Assembly (NCBI GenBank): GCA_022539475.1
Contig: VCMS01000195.1
Span: forward strand, 120,820-184,819
Reading direction: 5' to 3'
Length of the DNA stretch: 64,000 bases
From: Gracilaria domingensis
Taxonomy: Eukaryota; Rhodophyta; Florideophyceae; Gracilariales; Gracilariaceae
Positions 44,739 through 56,802 of this stretch are shown here, one piece after another. Under the pieces are notes generated by a model, which made no database searches, was not told the DNA's origin, and saw nothing but the letters and a program-made list of their open reading frames with translations. How positions within the stretch are numbered: the first letter of the stretch is position 1; the number at the start of each line of letters is the position of its first letter. The position numbers and the translations under genes were made by a program.

Positions 44739-44806
44739 GGCACCAAAAACATTTTTGAAACTGCAAATGGCAACGGCGTGCATCCACCACCGGCGGCACC
44801 GAGATA

Positions 44807-45749
44807 ATGCTTCGTCTCTCCCATCGGCCGCATCATCAACATCATCATCATCATCATGGCCGCCGCGCCGCCGCCGCCGCCGCCGCCCACGCGCCGTCGA
44901 TCCCCTGTCTCTACGCGTCGCTGCCCGACGCCGCCAGCGCCGACCTGCAGGTCGTGGTGCATTTTGCGCTCGTGATCTGCGCCGTCATCCAGCTGCAGCC
45001 TGCCACGCTGCCGTACCCGCACATGGAGCTCTCCCTACTCTGCGCGCGAAGAATTCCGTACCGCCTGCTCACCTCGCACGTCGACAAGCTCTCCCATGGC
45101 GCCGCGCACCGCGTGCGCATGCGGCTGGAGCTGCTGTGTCCCGCGCAGCGCGCCAGCGTGCTGCGCGAGCTCGTGGAGCAGTTGGTCGCCGACGGAAACG
45201 TTCGCCGCGAGTGTATGGCGCACAACCTGGTCGCCCCGTTTGTGCACGCGCGTGCGTCGCTGCACGACTCCACCCGCCGCACGTTTTTGTAGCTGACGGG
45301 CGCGGAGGAGCTCAGTGAGCGCTTTGTCGTGGGCCCACGCCGCGTGGTGGCCGCCGAGCGTGACTTCAAACAGCTTTTCAATGAGCTGTCCGCAACTCTG
45401 CAACGCGCCAATGTCGTCGCTGCCTCGTGGCTCTCGTGCAGGTTTGAGCACTCAGCAGAGCAGCCAACTTGGCTGCTCTGAAGACATGATGGCGAACGCC
45501 AACTTCACCAGAGCTTACACCATCCACCACAGCTGGGACCAACATCATGAGGGAAGTGCATCTGACGCATCTGCTTCCACCGCCAGCGAGCGCGCCGACC
45601 GCTCGTTAACGCCTGAAAGCAACTGGCAACAAAATGAGCACAGCGACGACAGCGAAGGAGAACCCAGTCAACAGCAACAAACCAGTGATGAAGAATGGCT
45701 GCAGGTGGAAGCGTTTCGTCGCCGGAAAGTCAACGCGCCTCGCTCTTAG
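44807..45749 (+). CDS. Hypothetical 3-exon protein with His/Ala-rich N-terminus
   Basis: Exon 1 44807-45241, intron 45242-45292 (51 nt, acceptor TTTTTGTAG), exon 2 45293-45441, intron 45442-45511 (70 nt), exon 3 45512-45749; about 273 aa. Exon phases agree (0, then 2/1), and the coding-like frames LTGAEELSERFVVGPRRV and AYTIHHSWDQHHEG join without stops, which supports the model. The N-terminus has a HHQHHHHHH tract and an Ala run. The middle is helical (LCPAQRASVLRELVEQLV). The C-terminus is Ser/Glu/Gln-rich and ends SDEEWLQVEAFRRRKV. Not recognised. The divergent E2F-like promoter hints at cell-cycle expression. The start could be a later Met, since the low-complexity N-terminus is unconstrained. 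Confidence 0.6.
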
Positions 45750-46625
45750 TGGCTGACACCACGTGAAGGCACAAACTATTTCGGCTCGCACGCTGCGTGC
45801 ACAAAGACGTCTTAGTGCGCGAAATCAAATGTCGTCCTTATTCCACAAATCTACCAAATCTGACCGCCAGAAAAGGATGGAGAGGCGCGCTCGTAGCGCG
45901 CTACAACCAAAGTGAACGCCCTTCATGGCCCCAAGTTATTTTTTTCTTTGTATGTTCGGCTCGAGCTCGCATGCGAGTGCCGTGTGTGCTCCAACGCATT
46001 CTTTTGTGAGCCATCGCCAAATATTATGAAGATGCCGCCCTGCCTGTGATAAAAAGATCAAAATTGATCATCGTATCTGTCTCACGTTACTACTGGTCTT
46101 TACGTTGCTCAATCGCTATGAGAGCCACGCCGAGAAGACTCACTCGGAGTGTAGATTGATTTATTACCCACAGTTGAATCCCGCGCAACTTAAAGCTGGC
46201 CTCTATGCACCATTGTGTTAATCTACTAAACGTTGTCACGACGGTGAGGTCAATGTTTACTTGTAGGCCAGACACAATGAAACGAAGGAGTTGTGGTGGC
46301 AATAAACTGATAATCTGCCGCTCGGTTCTCTGCGCGAAGCAGGTAAGGCACATCCCGACTGCCATCACTTCTTGTCCAATCTTGAACATTGTGCCTGAAA
46401 CGAGTGCAGAAGCGCCAGAAGGTTCTCTTTGTCAACTTCGAATGCAGCACAGAAAAAGAAGTGAATTCCTCAATATATTTCTGAAGAGCAAGTTTGAAGT
46501 AGGGTATAATCACCATGTAGATATATCCATCCGCGATGTAGTTAGTACTCGTCACGTACATTCGTCTTTGCTTTTTTGTTTGCACGACCTGTTCCATCGT
46601 TTCCTGTCAATTCGCCCTCGTCACC
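45750..46625. other. Intergenic, no gene seen
   Basis: Downstream flank of the 3-exon gene and upstream flank of the coiled-coil ORF. A pyrimidine-rich stretch directly before 46626 (GTTTCCTGTCAATTCGCCCT) looks like a promoter/leader. No RNA gene seen. Confidence 0.4.
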
Positions 46626-47858
46626 ATGGCTACCGCCAGGTATTTCTCCACCAAGTCCATCAAGCTTCTTGCGGACGACATCAATTCAAATTTCGCAGAG
46701 ACGACCGTTGACAATTTTCTCAACACCCTCGCGAAGATCGACTCTCAAATTCATGAAGAATTCAGTGTCTTGAAGAACGATCTTTCCGTCGCTCATATTC
46801 AACTAGAGCAGGCGAATACTGGATGCAAAGCTTTGCAGATTGATAATGAAGCGTAGACCAAAGAAATCGCAAAATTCTCAGCAAAACGTGCGACTATCAC
46901 GGCTACCAACGCCGTGCCAGCGCCTTCTACCCCACTACCCGCTTCTACTGCCGCTGTCAATTGTACTTGCTCCACTGTCAATGGTGAACATCAACCGTCT
47001 TGTGCATTCATGCACGCTATCTTGGCAACTTCTAACCCGCAACGATTGGTACAACTGTTGTTGGCGAGGGAGAGGGCTTATCGTAATCCGCATGCACTCG
47101 TTCAACGTCTCAAGCTAGACAACACCGAATTGCGAAGCTCCTACGACAATCTATGGTCACGCCATCCAAACCTTCATCAGAAGGACAGCCAAGGCGATAA
47201 CAACATTGAACACTTGTCAGTATGCCTTCAAAACGCCGGTCGCCAAGCTTTTGATGTGGCGACACATGTTGAAAAACGGCTTCAAATCACAGCACAGAAC
47301 ATCAACAACTTCCGTCAATCTGTCAAACTCCGTTCGAAAGTCTCTCAGGATGCCAAGCAACCTATCATAGATGAATACGAACAAGACTCTGACAATGAAA
47401 CGGAACTTAACGTCACGGCGTGTGCAACGGCTGCAGATGAACTCATCGTAACTCCGGCGGCACAGAAAGTAGCCTATGACCGTCTGAAGAGTACCGTCAT
47501 GGAATTGACCAAGCATTTGGAACAAGGAGTTGAAAAGAGACAGCAGGAAACAGACGAGGTCAATAAGAAGCTCGATGACGCTGAAAACAAACTGAAGACG
47601 GCTCAGAATGATATCAAGCGCAAGGACTGTGAAGTCAGTGATTTGAAGAAGCAACTAACAAAGGTACTCGCAGAATATGAGGCCATATCTGTCGCTCACT
47701 CCTACTCGAACGCTGAGTTATCAAGGATCAGGGCCACCAATCGAAAAAAGACAAAGGAGCGTCAATTGCTGGACAGAAACGATCGTCATGATCGACCTCA
47801 CGCACTTATGAACGCGTCAGAGAATCGCAATCATCTTCGCAAGATCCATTTTAGATGA
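46626..47858 (+). pseudogene. Coiled-coil protein with a single in-frame stop
   Basis: Two open stretches (46626-46856 and 46857-47858) are in the same frame, separated only by a TAG at 46854-46856; together they make about 410 codons. The context of the ATG (CACCATGG) is good. The N-terminal part is helical (FAETTVDNFLNTLAKIDSQI). A Pro/Ala/Ser-rich linker follows the stop. The C-terminal half is a long coiled coil (LTKHLEQGVEKRQQETDEV, KLDDAENKLKTAQNDIKRK) with a basic tail. There is one CxC-containing segment, NCTCSTVNGEHQPSC. No family is recognised; a cytoskeletal or tethering protein is possible, as is a gag-like element protein. The stop may be a real nonsense mutation, read-through or a sequencing error. 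Confidence 0.5.
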
Positions 47859-48072
47859 CCTTGAAAAGTTATTTTATGGGTTCTTTTTGTCGTTTTGTTA
47901 ATACCACCAGGCACAAGAAGAGCGCTGCATGGCTTCTCAGCCTCACTTTCTGAGTAAACGTTTCTTTTGTTTGAAAGTTTCTTTTCTCTTGTTTGAACTT
48001 TGTGCAATGGCGATTGGGCCCCCGTTGTTAATATTTTCCTCTCCGTAACTGTGTACATCTTCATCCCTTGTG

Positions 48073-50886
48073 TCAAAAGTACAATACATCGGATCGACTC
48101 CGTTTCTTAGTGCTGCCCTCAGCGACAATCCGTGCGCTGTGTGCAATTCTCCACGGCTGATACGGAGAAAGACCCTGCTCAGATTCTGTGATGAAGTAAG
48201 AATCTTGTGGTTGCAGTGCAATTTTCTTTTCTTCCGCCGTCAGATCTTCGTCAGCGAAAATAACTTGATATGAATCTTTCAACCACTCTCGGCACTGATC
48301 GCGAAACGCCACATTGTAGCCATCAGAGTTGCTTCTGATACTTACGTACAAAACACACGGACCAGTTCCTATTCCACCTCTTGCTTCCGGCGCAAGCACA
48401 GCCACTGCAACATAGTCTCCTCGAGAAGAATCAGCTACCAACAAACAAACCTGAGAATACGTCCGCATGCGTCCGATTTGCCTAAGGCATTTGCTTCTCC
48501 TTTCTGAAGTGTTAACGAATCCGTCCACAGATTGATCCTTATCGATATGAACTTGAAAGGAGATCGAAAACCTCATCAGATCCCATCTCCTCCGAAACAC
48601 ATCGACACCTGCATTGTTTGCTGGCCTTCTCAGTAAACGAACATCTGAACTTGGGACGTAGTATGGCACGCATGGCTGTTCCGCAGCATGAGCCATGCCC
48701 GCTTCCGCTGGCCCTTCGTGACTTGTAAGTATCGAGATAAACACTTCTCCTGCAAATCCCTGATCCTTTCTTACCGCCAGGATCAGACGTTGCGTCACAG
48801 ACGCCCCCGGATCTAGAGTACCAAGCGTGTAGACCGTTGGTGCATCTGGCAGCGAGATCAACGCACCAGCAGCCGAAAAGATAAGGCTGGTAGAACCCGA
48901 CCTCATCTTTGTGCGATTCAGCACTTCAACCCTTATGAGAGCTGTCCCCTTCACTGTGTCCATGGAGTGCGAGGCCAAAACACTGAAGTGGTCTGAAGAG
49001 CCATTTAGCGTTTGATGATCTCCCTCAACTGGAAGACCCTTCCCAATTGTAGAGTTTCTCAGTGACGTCTGGTTGAACGCTTTCATCTTTTTCAGAGCAA
49101 GACTCGAAACATTTAGAACAGACTCTTCGGTGTTAAGAATGGTCGACCCTCTTGAATAGTCATACAATCTTAAAGAAGCAAAAACGCAACTTTCAGTAAT
49201 GTCTTCCATCCAGGCTATGGGATCACTTCGAACTTGGGAAGCATTCGATCTCAAACGCCGTCGCGCAATGTTCGTAAGGTCTCGCACTGAGACAGGCTTC
49301 GGAAAATAGTCGTCCATGTACATCTCCAGGGAAGACACTGTATTTCGAATTGCTTCCAAGACAATGAAGTCAGAGCTTTCAGCTTCGTCCATGATGCCCA
49401 TGTATTTCCGGAGCACAACAATAGCCTTCTCCGCAAGTGGCGGGTTGTGAGCTACAAGAGCAAACAGAGAAGAAAGAGCAGCATAAACATAGTCTGTCGT
49501 GAGCGTAGAACCTTCCGATGCGGCAGTAGCCAGCGCTATACTCCCGAATATGGAATTCTCTATCGCTGTTACAACAGTTCCTACCGTTTGAAGAACGGCT
49601 TTCGTTCTCTTCGATACTGCAGTAACCATGCTGACATATCCGCCTTCAACAACACGCTGAGCCGGAGTTTTGTAACCTTGCTTTGCGTCGCTCCATAGCG
49701 CCCCGGTTTGCAATTCTTTCAGGTGTATCTCATTGTCCTCAGAATGCTCTTGAACATGATTCCAGATAGCTTTCAACATATGCTCGGCGTTAGCTTCGGC
49801 TTTCATGCCGCTCGTAAGCCAGTACCTAGTAACACACACGAGAAGTGACGCTCGAATTCCAATGTCTTGTTGGTCAAGGGTCGCCCTCACCATCAGCTCT
49901 TGCAACCGCTCATACTCCTCCATGCCGACCCCTTGGGACCGCATCAAGAACGATGAATACTGCCCAAGGGCGTCAAACAACTTGAGATAGAGTTCCTTCG
50001 CAAACGCGGAAGCAGACGAATATGGCCAGTTTAGGCAACGAATGGTCTTGGTCATCAACTGCGATAGCATTACGGCCCATTTATTTGTCAACGTGAGACG
50101 CAGAGCAGGATCCGGACACTTGCAAATCTTCCGAGAAGCATCAAGCAGACTCTGTGACATGCAACACATGAGCTCCGACGCCACAGAGGAATCACCTGAA
50201 TCGACGACCCCACGCCATGAGTCAGATGTTAGCAGAGCTTTCATTGTAACTCCGACTCCCGCATCCCTACCGCTCAAGTCATATTCTACAATTGCCGACG
50301 ATATCACGCTGAATGCCTCCAATCTGACGCTTTTGGTAGGACATTTTGCGGCAAAGGGTAACAAACCAACACTTATAGCTGAAATGAACTTGCTGTTCAC
50401 ATAATCGTTCTTACTCAACGTAGCAAGAGCGTTTGATCCATTACGCATCAAACCGGCCATCACAACGAGCGGAAGCTTGGCATCATTTTCAATCAAGATA
50501 CGGGTGATTCGACGTGTGGCCTTGATTCCCCATGAAGCTACTACTTCTGTTGTTGGGTTCTCCTTGGCATAGCTGCATATGACCAGAAGTGACGTACATG
50601 CACAGGAAGAAAGTTCTGCACTAACATCGTCACAAAGGGGAACAATGACATGATCCGCAAAATAGATGCCTCATTTAGAAGCCACCTGATGTGACTGAGC
50701 AACGCTTTGATTTTCATCATTTGACAGAGATGTTTTCGGGTCCAATACATAACTGACGAGACGAGACAGCCCTCTCAATACTTCTTTCGCGAGACGAACG
50801 TTAGCAGTAGCGCAATCATCCGCCGACTTTTTTAAATGGTTCGTAAGAAAGGCGACAAATCGATCTCCAATCTTCTCACGCTAGGA
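48073..50886 (-). CDS. TPLATE/adaptin-like large subunit, 5' end lost in gap
   Basis: About 930 codons visible on the minus strand, running out of the N gap and ending at 48073. The N-terminal two-thirds is alpha-solenoid (ARM/HEAT-like helical pairs, e.g. DYVYAALSSLFALVAHNPPL). The C-terminal third is beta-rich, with an appendage-like sandwich (KGTALIRVEVLNRTKMRSGS, LGTLDPGASVTQRLILAVRK) followed by a platform-like domain. This order matches large adaptor subunits. The length and the extended C-terminus fit TPLATE of the plasma-membrane TSET/TPLATE endocytic complex better than AP or COPI beta subunits, but the family choice is from memory of architecture. One in-frame TGA (50671-50673) lies in otherwise continuous coding sequence upstream of 50496, so the gene may be damaged or the base miscalled. 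The C-terminus is KKRSRSDVLYF. Confidence 0.5.
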
Positions 50887-51385
50887 NNNNNNNNNNNNNN
50901 NNNNNNNNNNNNNNNNNNNNNNNNNNNNNNNNNNNNNNNNNNNNNNNNNNNNNNNNNNNNNNNNNNNNNNNNNNNNNNNNNNNNNNNNNNNNNNNNNNNN
51001 NNNNNNNNNNNNNNNNNNNNNNNNNNNNNNNNNNNNNNNNNNNNNNNNNNNNNNNNNNNNNNNNNNNNNNNNNNNNNNNNNNNNNNNNNNNNNNNNNNNN
51101 NNNNNNNNNNNNNNNNNNNNNNNNNNNNNNNNNNNNNNNNNNNNNNNNNNNNNNNNNNNNNNNNNNNNNNNNNNNNNNNNNNNNNNNNNNNNNNNNNNNN
51201 NNNNNNNNNNNNNNNNNNNNNNNNNNNNNNNNNNNNNNNNNNNNNNNNNNNNNNNNNNNNNNNNNNNNNNNNNNNNNNNNNNNNNNNNNNNNNNNNNNNN
51301 NNNNNNNNNNNNNNNNNNNNNNNNNNNNNNNNNNNNNNNNNNNNNNNNNNNNNNNNNNNNNNNNNNNNNNNNNNNNNNNNNNNNN
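50887..51385. other. Assembly gap (499 N)
   Basis: Run of N. It removes the 5' end of the TPLATE-like gene. Any frame reported across it is meaningless. Confidence 0.99.
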
Positions 51386-53580
51386 TTTGGAGCTCAGAAA
51401 CAAATTTCGTCCTCCGAAAGCCCGTTGGCGATAGGTGTTCGATACAGTAGAACGCCAATTTCACTCAACTGTTAGAGCATACCACGTAACTGAACAATGC
51501 GCAATGAAGTGGGCATGGCCTTGTGCCAATCCATTTTTTTCTCTTGCTCATATCTTTACACACGTCCGTACATTATAAGACAAATGACAACCAAACGTCT
51601 ACGAGATGCATACAGTTCAAAGTAGGGAGACAATAACAGTTAAATTGCACCGTGTCTGGCCCAGTTTCTTATATGCGTAATCAGAAAGGATCAAAAAATA
51701 ACCATCTTCGACGTGTGCACAGTTGCTCGTAGGGTGAGAATAAGAGTTAAAGTCGACCGGTAGATGTAAGAGATAAATCCTCCCGGGGGGGGGGGGGGAT
51801 TAACACTTTAAAACAACTAAACGCAGAAAATAGCTACACATACTTCCTAAGTTTATAACTTTGCAAGAGCCAGATCACACATGTTGACTAACTCCCTCCA
51901 TATTCCAAAATTTTTGACTTGCATTCCAAACGCATGCAATCTTCTGTACGGGGCAACATATCAACTGGTTGCCCGTTGTTCTTTCTATTTGGTAAAGTCC
52001 TTTTGATCTCCATGCGTAAAATTCCGCGGCAGCCGTTGAAGTACATGTAGAAGTGTGACGGCTGTTGTTGTCGATGAAAAAACATTGCTTTCTTGTAGTG
52101 GAAAAAGCTTGAAAACCATTTTTAGTTCAAGTCATTGCGACATTACCACTGCATGCAGCCAGTTCTTTTAAGCCTCCTTCACTATTTAATATGCGGGTTA
52201 TTATCCAAAACCTACGCACAGGAGCCGACCTGTTTCGGTTCACAAGCATCATACCAGCTCAATCTTAGCTCTTGGACTGCTTCATGCGCACATTCACAAT
52301 CATATCCCCTCCGTATGACGAAGCATCTGCATATTTGTCATCAACTTAACGCGCCATTTTGAGTGTGCGCTCAAGGTCTATGTTGATTTCAAAATAGGTT
52401 TTTAGCCGCAGTTATCACATCTTTGTCCAAATACTGTTCTTTCTGGTGGTGTTTCTCTGAGTGATATTCTCGAAATTGCCCCATCGCAAGGACCATATTA
52501 TCAAGAGAGAAGTGTTTTGAAGCCCTTATTTGCAGTGCTCAAGAGTCAGTATGGAAATTATTTGGCGCGATACAAAAGTACTAGTCAGGACGATCATGAT
52601 GCTTTTCCTTTTTATGCTAATTGTAAACGCCATTTTTTCTAACCAAACAGAACGACGCGTCTAGTGACAAACCCAAAGAGAGCAACACAAACAGCCCAAA
52701 AGTATCAGCCTAAACAGCGCAAGATAATATTGGAGCTCTACAAATAACACAACAGTCGAACAACAAACCTAGAACAAACCTGTCTTTTTCAATGTCTACG
52801 TCAAAACCAACAACCAAATACGGATACGCAGGTCAAGTTTCCAGTTGATCCACTGCACGTCCCAAGTTCGTAGGTAGAAAAAGTACGTATGTACGATGAA
52901 AAGCATCAAAGTACAAACACAAGCCCAACAGAGAGCAACACACCACAACTTCAAAAACAAAGGCAAAAAAGCAAGTCGCCCGTCAAAAGAAAAAAAATAA
53001 GGCGTAAGGTTGATAGCAAAGAAGCAAAAATCGTTTTGAACGAAAGTAAAGATGCTAAAGAAAAACGTTGACGACGAACATAGAGAGAAAGTAGACAATG
53101 CTGGGGGAGTCGTCGTGAGAGCTGAAGTGGTGTGCTGGAGTCGAGTTGGCTGCGAAGCCTCAAACTCCGGGGTTTATATCTATAATTCTTGTAGTTCATA
53201 TTCCCTAAGTTGTACTTTGCTCGCCTTCTAGTCATAAATAACCTAGTGCTACTATCCATTCATAGTAGGTAGTGATGTCAGCGTACGGCTATTCGTTATT
53301 TAGGTTGGTGGTTGGTCGGGTCCTACATGGCTATTTAGATCTTGGGCTAACTCCCCAGGTCATATTCGTGTTCTTTATAATGCCATGATTTTCGTTCTTA
53401 ATGTTGCATTATGTAGATTTGTGGTTGGTTATTGTCCTCGTGGCATCTTGACTTGTTCTCATCTCCTTATATATTTAGACGGTACCGATATTCTCACTTC
53501 TCTTTGTTGCCCTACAGATAGACAACTGTTGTTCGAACTTTCTCACCTTCAGTCTTATAATGTCGGCAAAAAATATTTTA
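51386..53580. other. No gene seen
   Basis: AT-rich, with a run of 14 G at 51785-51798 and several short purine-rich tracts (52900-53080, Lys-coding in one frame). No supported coding or structured RNA gene. The far right may already be flank of the LTR element. Confidence 0.4.
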
Positions 53581-53971
53581 GCAACCGTGACAGATGACCA
53601 TACTGTGGGGCAAACTCGGAAGAGTGAAACCCACCAGACTATTCGAAGGTCCGCTCTCGTGAGAGATGGCAGACCAGTGACAGAGCCCTCTGTACCACCG
53701 TAACTCGGTTGTAAGGCCGAAGTGGCAACTGGCTATACCTACAGAGGTGATAGGCCACGTGGTGAGGAAACGATGAGAAACTCCAGAGATGGGGTGGTAT
53801 CGGCAACGATGAAACACGACCAACGACAGGTGTAGTCCCGAGAGGGAAAGCAACAGAAAACAACAACCAAACAACACCCACACGCGACGGGTAGGGCCTC
53901 CTCGGCACTGTGCCCGGAGCGGGGCGAGATCCTCCAACGGTAATGCACGGGTTTCCGTAAACACGGCAAAA

Positions 53972-54577
53972 CTCTATACAGAGTCGGATCACTTCGTAAT
54001 CTAGTCTTATACCTCCTCGGTACGACCCTCAGGTCCCGACATCAACGACAGATGTTCCTCAAAGGTACCGAGAGGGTAGGACCACCGTAACCAGACGTGG
54101 CTATACTCGCGAGAGTGATAACCCACGTAGGCGGTTGGCGCCAGAGCCTCACTCGTGTAGAGTCCACTCAAGAGAGCGCTACTCGACAAAGAGTTCACTT
54201 AGAAGTGCTCGGGTTGACTTTACAAAGGTGCTCGCGACGACGAGGTCGAGCTCACCTAAGTAGGTCTAAACTAACTATGTACACGTGGTGCACACCCGCA
54301 GGGGTCCGTACACGTGGCTAGCCCAGTGTCAGGCACCTCAGGTGCACTACCTATTGTCCCGTAATATGCACACACACGGTGGTGTAGTACACGCGTCCAC
54401 CTAGCGGTATTGGCCAGCAATGGCAACCCTGATTACAGGTAACTGTGGGAAAGCCATTCCAAAAGTAACCGCCAAAATTGGGTCCAACTCATAACTCTTC
54501 GAGTGCATCCTCGTATCACTCCCCTGAGTATATGAGGCGCATCATCCTGATAACCACGCAAAATGCGTTGCTCTACA
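53972..54577 (-). repeat. 3' LTR of chromovirus copy 2 (outer end approximate)
   Basis: On the minus strand it begins TGTAGAGCAACGC next to the polypurine tract. It contains the interior block shared with 35214-35792 and the word GACTCTGTATAGAG near 53972-53985. It could extend left to about 53590. The matching 5' LTR would lie beyond the right end of the window. Confidence 0.55.
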
Positions 54578-54579
54578 TC

Positions 54580-54592
54580 TCCCCCTCCTTAG
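54580..54592 (-). other. Polypurine tract, element copy 2
   Basis: The minus strand reads CTAAGGAGGGGGA, followed by GATGTAGAGCAACGC at the LTR start. Confidence 0.65.
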
Positions 54593-54656
54593 AGCCGAGA
54601 ACGACTTCGAGGCTGAAGTTTTGTGCGAAACGCAAGTACGTAAATACGTCACCATC

Positions 54657-56505
54657 ATGAGCGGTACCAACTCCTCGGTTTCTATACCTCGCAAGCGCGA
54701 TACACACTCAAGCGAACAGAGTATTCAAGTATCCGAACTCGATCACAGTACATCATCTGTCATTCCGATGAACCCGAATCAGTTTCCTCATCACCCGACG
54801 GGTCAGGCGAGCGCGTCGAACTACCCTCAGCCGGGTTCTGCGACGGCTCCACTGCCTCAGTCTCAACTGATGGTCCCGGTGAACGTTTCGTTATGGAATT
54901 CAGCGCAAGCGATGCCGCTGATGGCGAACCAAGCTGGTTGGATATCGAAGGAATCTCTCGCAGTACGCGATCCACTCCGTGATGGGTTTGCGTTCAGCCG
55001 TGCACCGTGGTTTCATCCGGTAGCTGTTAACGATGACACTCTCCTGGAGTCGTATGCCGAAAACGGCTTCCTACCGGGCGGTCTGCCGTTAGCGGTAGTG
55101 CAATCCCCAGAATGGAAAGTTCGTATAGCGATCGACCCGATGCTCCTCCGGTACGATACCCGCGAGGGTGAGAACTGAACACGCGCGCGCGGAACACGCG
55201 AAGTTGGCGTACAAGAGACTCAGTCGAGTGCACCTCGAGCACCTGGTTCCACCGTCATATGGGTTCGATACTCCGTTCTACCGTACTTTCGGTAAAGTCC
55301 GATATGGAGACAACTTGGCGACGTTCGACCATGCGCGGTACGCCGGCGATGGCCCGTCCACATCGAGGTTGATGTTGTGCTGGAATCGGCCCATACTCCG
55401 AGCGGAGTTCCGTTATCTTCGCAAGAACGCTTCCCAGGGTGGGTTCGTCAACCGCATTCGGTTTGAGCGGAAAGCTCGTTCCCGTCATGGGTATCTGATT
55501 CCGTACCCGAATATCGAGACCGAGAGGTACAGACCGCAGGCCTTTGTTGGACGGTTCCCTCCTCTACCAGATTGGTGGCGTGATGTGGAGGTACCCAAAG
55601 GGTGTTTTGCAGAACTGCCTCCGTGCTTGAGTTACATCGGCTCCCGATTGATCAGCGATCCGCGTTCAGGATGGTGGGGTCTGGTAGCCGGCGAGTGGGC
55701 GGCACGCGTAGCAGCGTTTCTCCTCTGGGAGGCTTACGACAACTACCGTGTTTGGTATATTCCGCCGATGCTTCGCAGCATTATCCGCTCGCTGGATTTG
55801 CACACTCCTTGGGGTCCGAAGAGAACGTGGATGAGATCCATTACATCTTGGATGTTATCGATGGAGTCGATTGGGAAACGGTGCCCCGTTCGCAGCGTGG
55901 GAAAGGTCTCGTCGTCACTACGACCGCTCACCCGGTAGGAGACATCCACCGCAGGAGATTTCGTGTATTACGACCCATGGGAGGGTACGATGACGACTAG
56001 CGCATATGCCGAGTGGGCAGCGAACCAGCCACGGTCGATTCCAGACAGTCACCCGTTGGGTTCATGTTCAGTGACAACTGGGTCGCCCCAGTAGATCTGG
56101 ATGATCCGAACATGGATACGGTGGAGAGGCGGCGGGAGCACTCGTCGAGATGGATCAGGAGTTGGTGAACGACGTACCGGCGGCGAATCAGGTGTTGCAC
56201 GCCAGCGGCGGGGTACCCCAGGCTCCTGTGGGTTGGAATGTTCCGACTCAAGCGAGTGTTCCGGTGGTGGGTCCGGCCCCTGTAGCGGCTACCGTTCCTT
56301 CGGTCCTTCCGGCCCGACAGCTCCGGTCGCTCCGGGAGATTCTCCGGCGAACATCGCGATGTTGCGCGCCAGTCTCCAGAACGCTGGAATTATCGTGCCC
56401 GATCATCTCACCACTATGGCAGGGATACTGGCTTACGCCGTTCCGCACCCTTCGCACGGTCCTCCGGTAGCGGCGGTGCCGGTCCTCATCGGGGGTGTAA
56501 GATGA
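54657..56505 (+). pseudogene. Accessory antisense gene of chromovirus, copy 2 (frameshifted)
   Basis: Starts MSGTNSSVSIPRK, 65 nt inside the LTR boundary and antisense to pol. The first frame holds GWISKESLAVRD, SRAPWFHPVAV and LPGGL. A frame change near 55170 leads into YGFDTPFYRTFG, YGDNLATFD, EFRYLRK and ERKARSRHGYLIPY. Further changes lead to a C-terminus ending in a conserved LRASLQNAGIIVPDHL region that matches LRNQLTQMGVLTPGDD of copy 1. Length about 600 codons, as in copy 1. The N-terminal third is Ser/Pro/Gln-rich. Function unknown. Conservation of the same motifs in two diverged copies suggests the protein was selected before both copies decayed. Confidence 0.7.
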
Positions 56506-56802
56506 CCAGCAGGGCTAGAGGACTTGGTCCTTAGTATAAGATAGAAACAGTAAAACCATCTAGTGGTAACTTTCCCTTCACCTTTTGCCTGTTCTCCACG
56601 AACTTGATCGATCTTCGATTACTTCTTCACTCACACTGTGTTCAAGTGTACTTCACTTCTTTGGTGCTTCTTCTACTCTAACCGTTTTAAATCGGTACAA
56701 CCGGCATTTCGGTATGCTCTTCTTTCTTTCTTCTCACTTCCTCTAGTTAAGTCTTCACCGCTTCATTGGTCTTCTTCCTTCATTCATCCCACACAGAAGG
56801 GG

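Noticed and set aside
44461-45318. Large plus-strand Arg/Ala-rich frame overlapping the GC-rich island
   Set aside because: It is antisense to, or out of frame with, the better-supported genes at 44089-44655 (minus) and 44807-45749 (plus), which show third-position GC bias and consistent splice phases.
50832-51464. Frames running across the N gap
   Set aside because: They consist of undetermined residues and cannot be genes.
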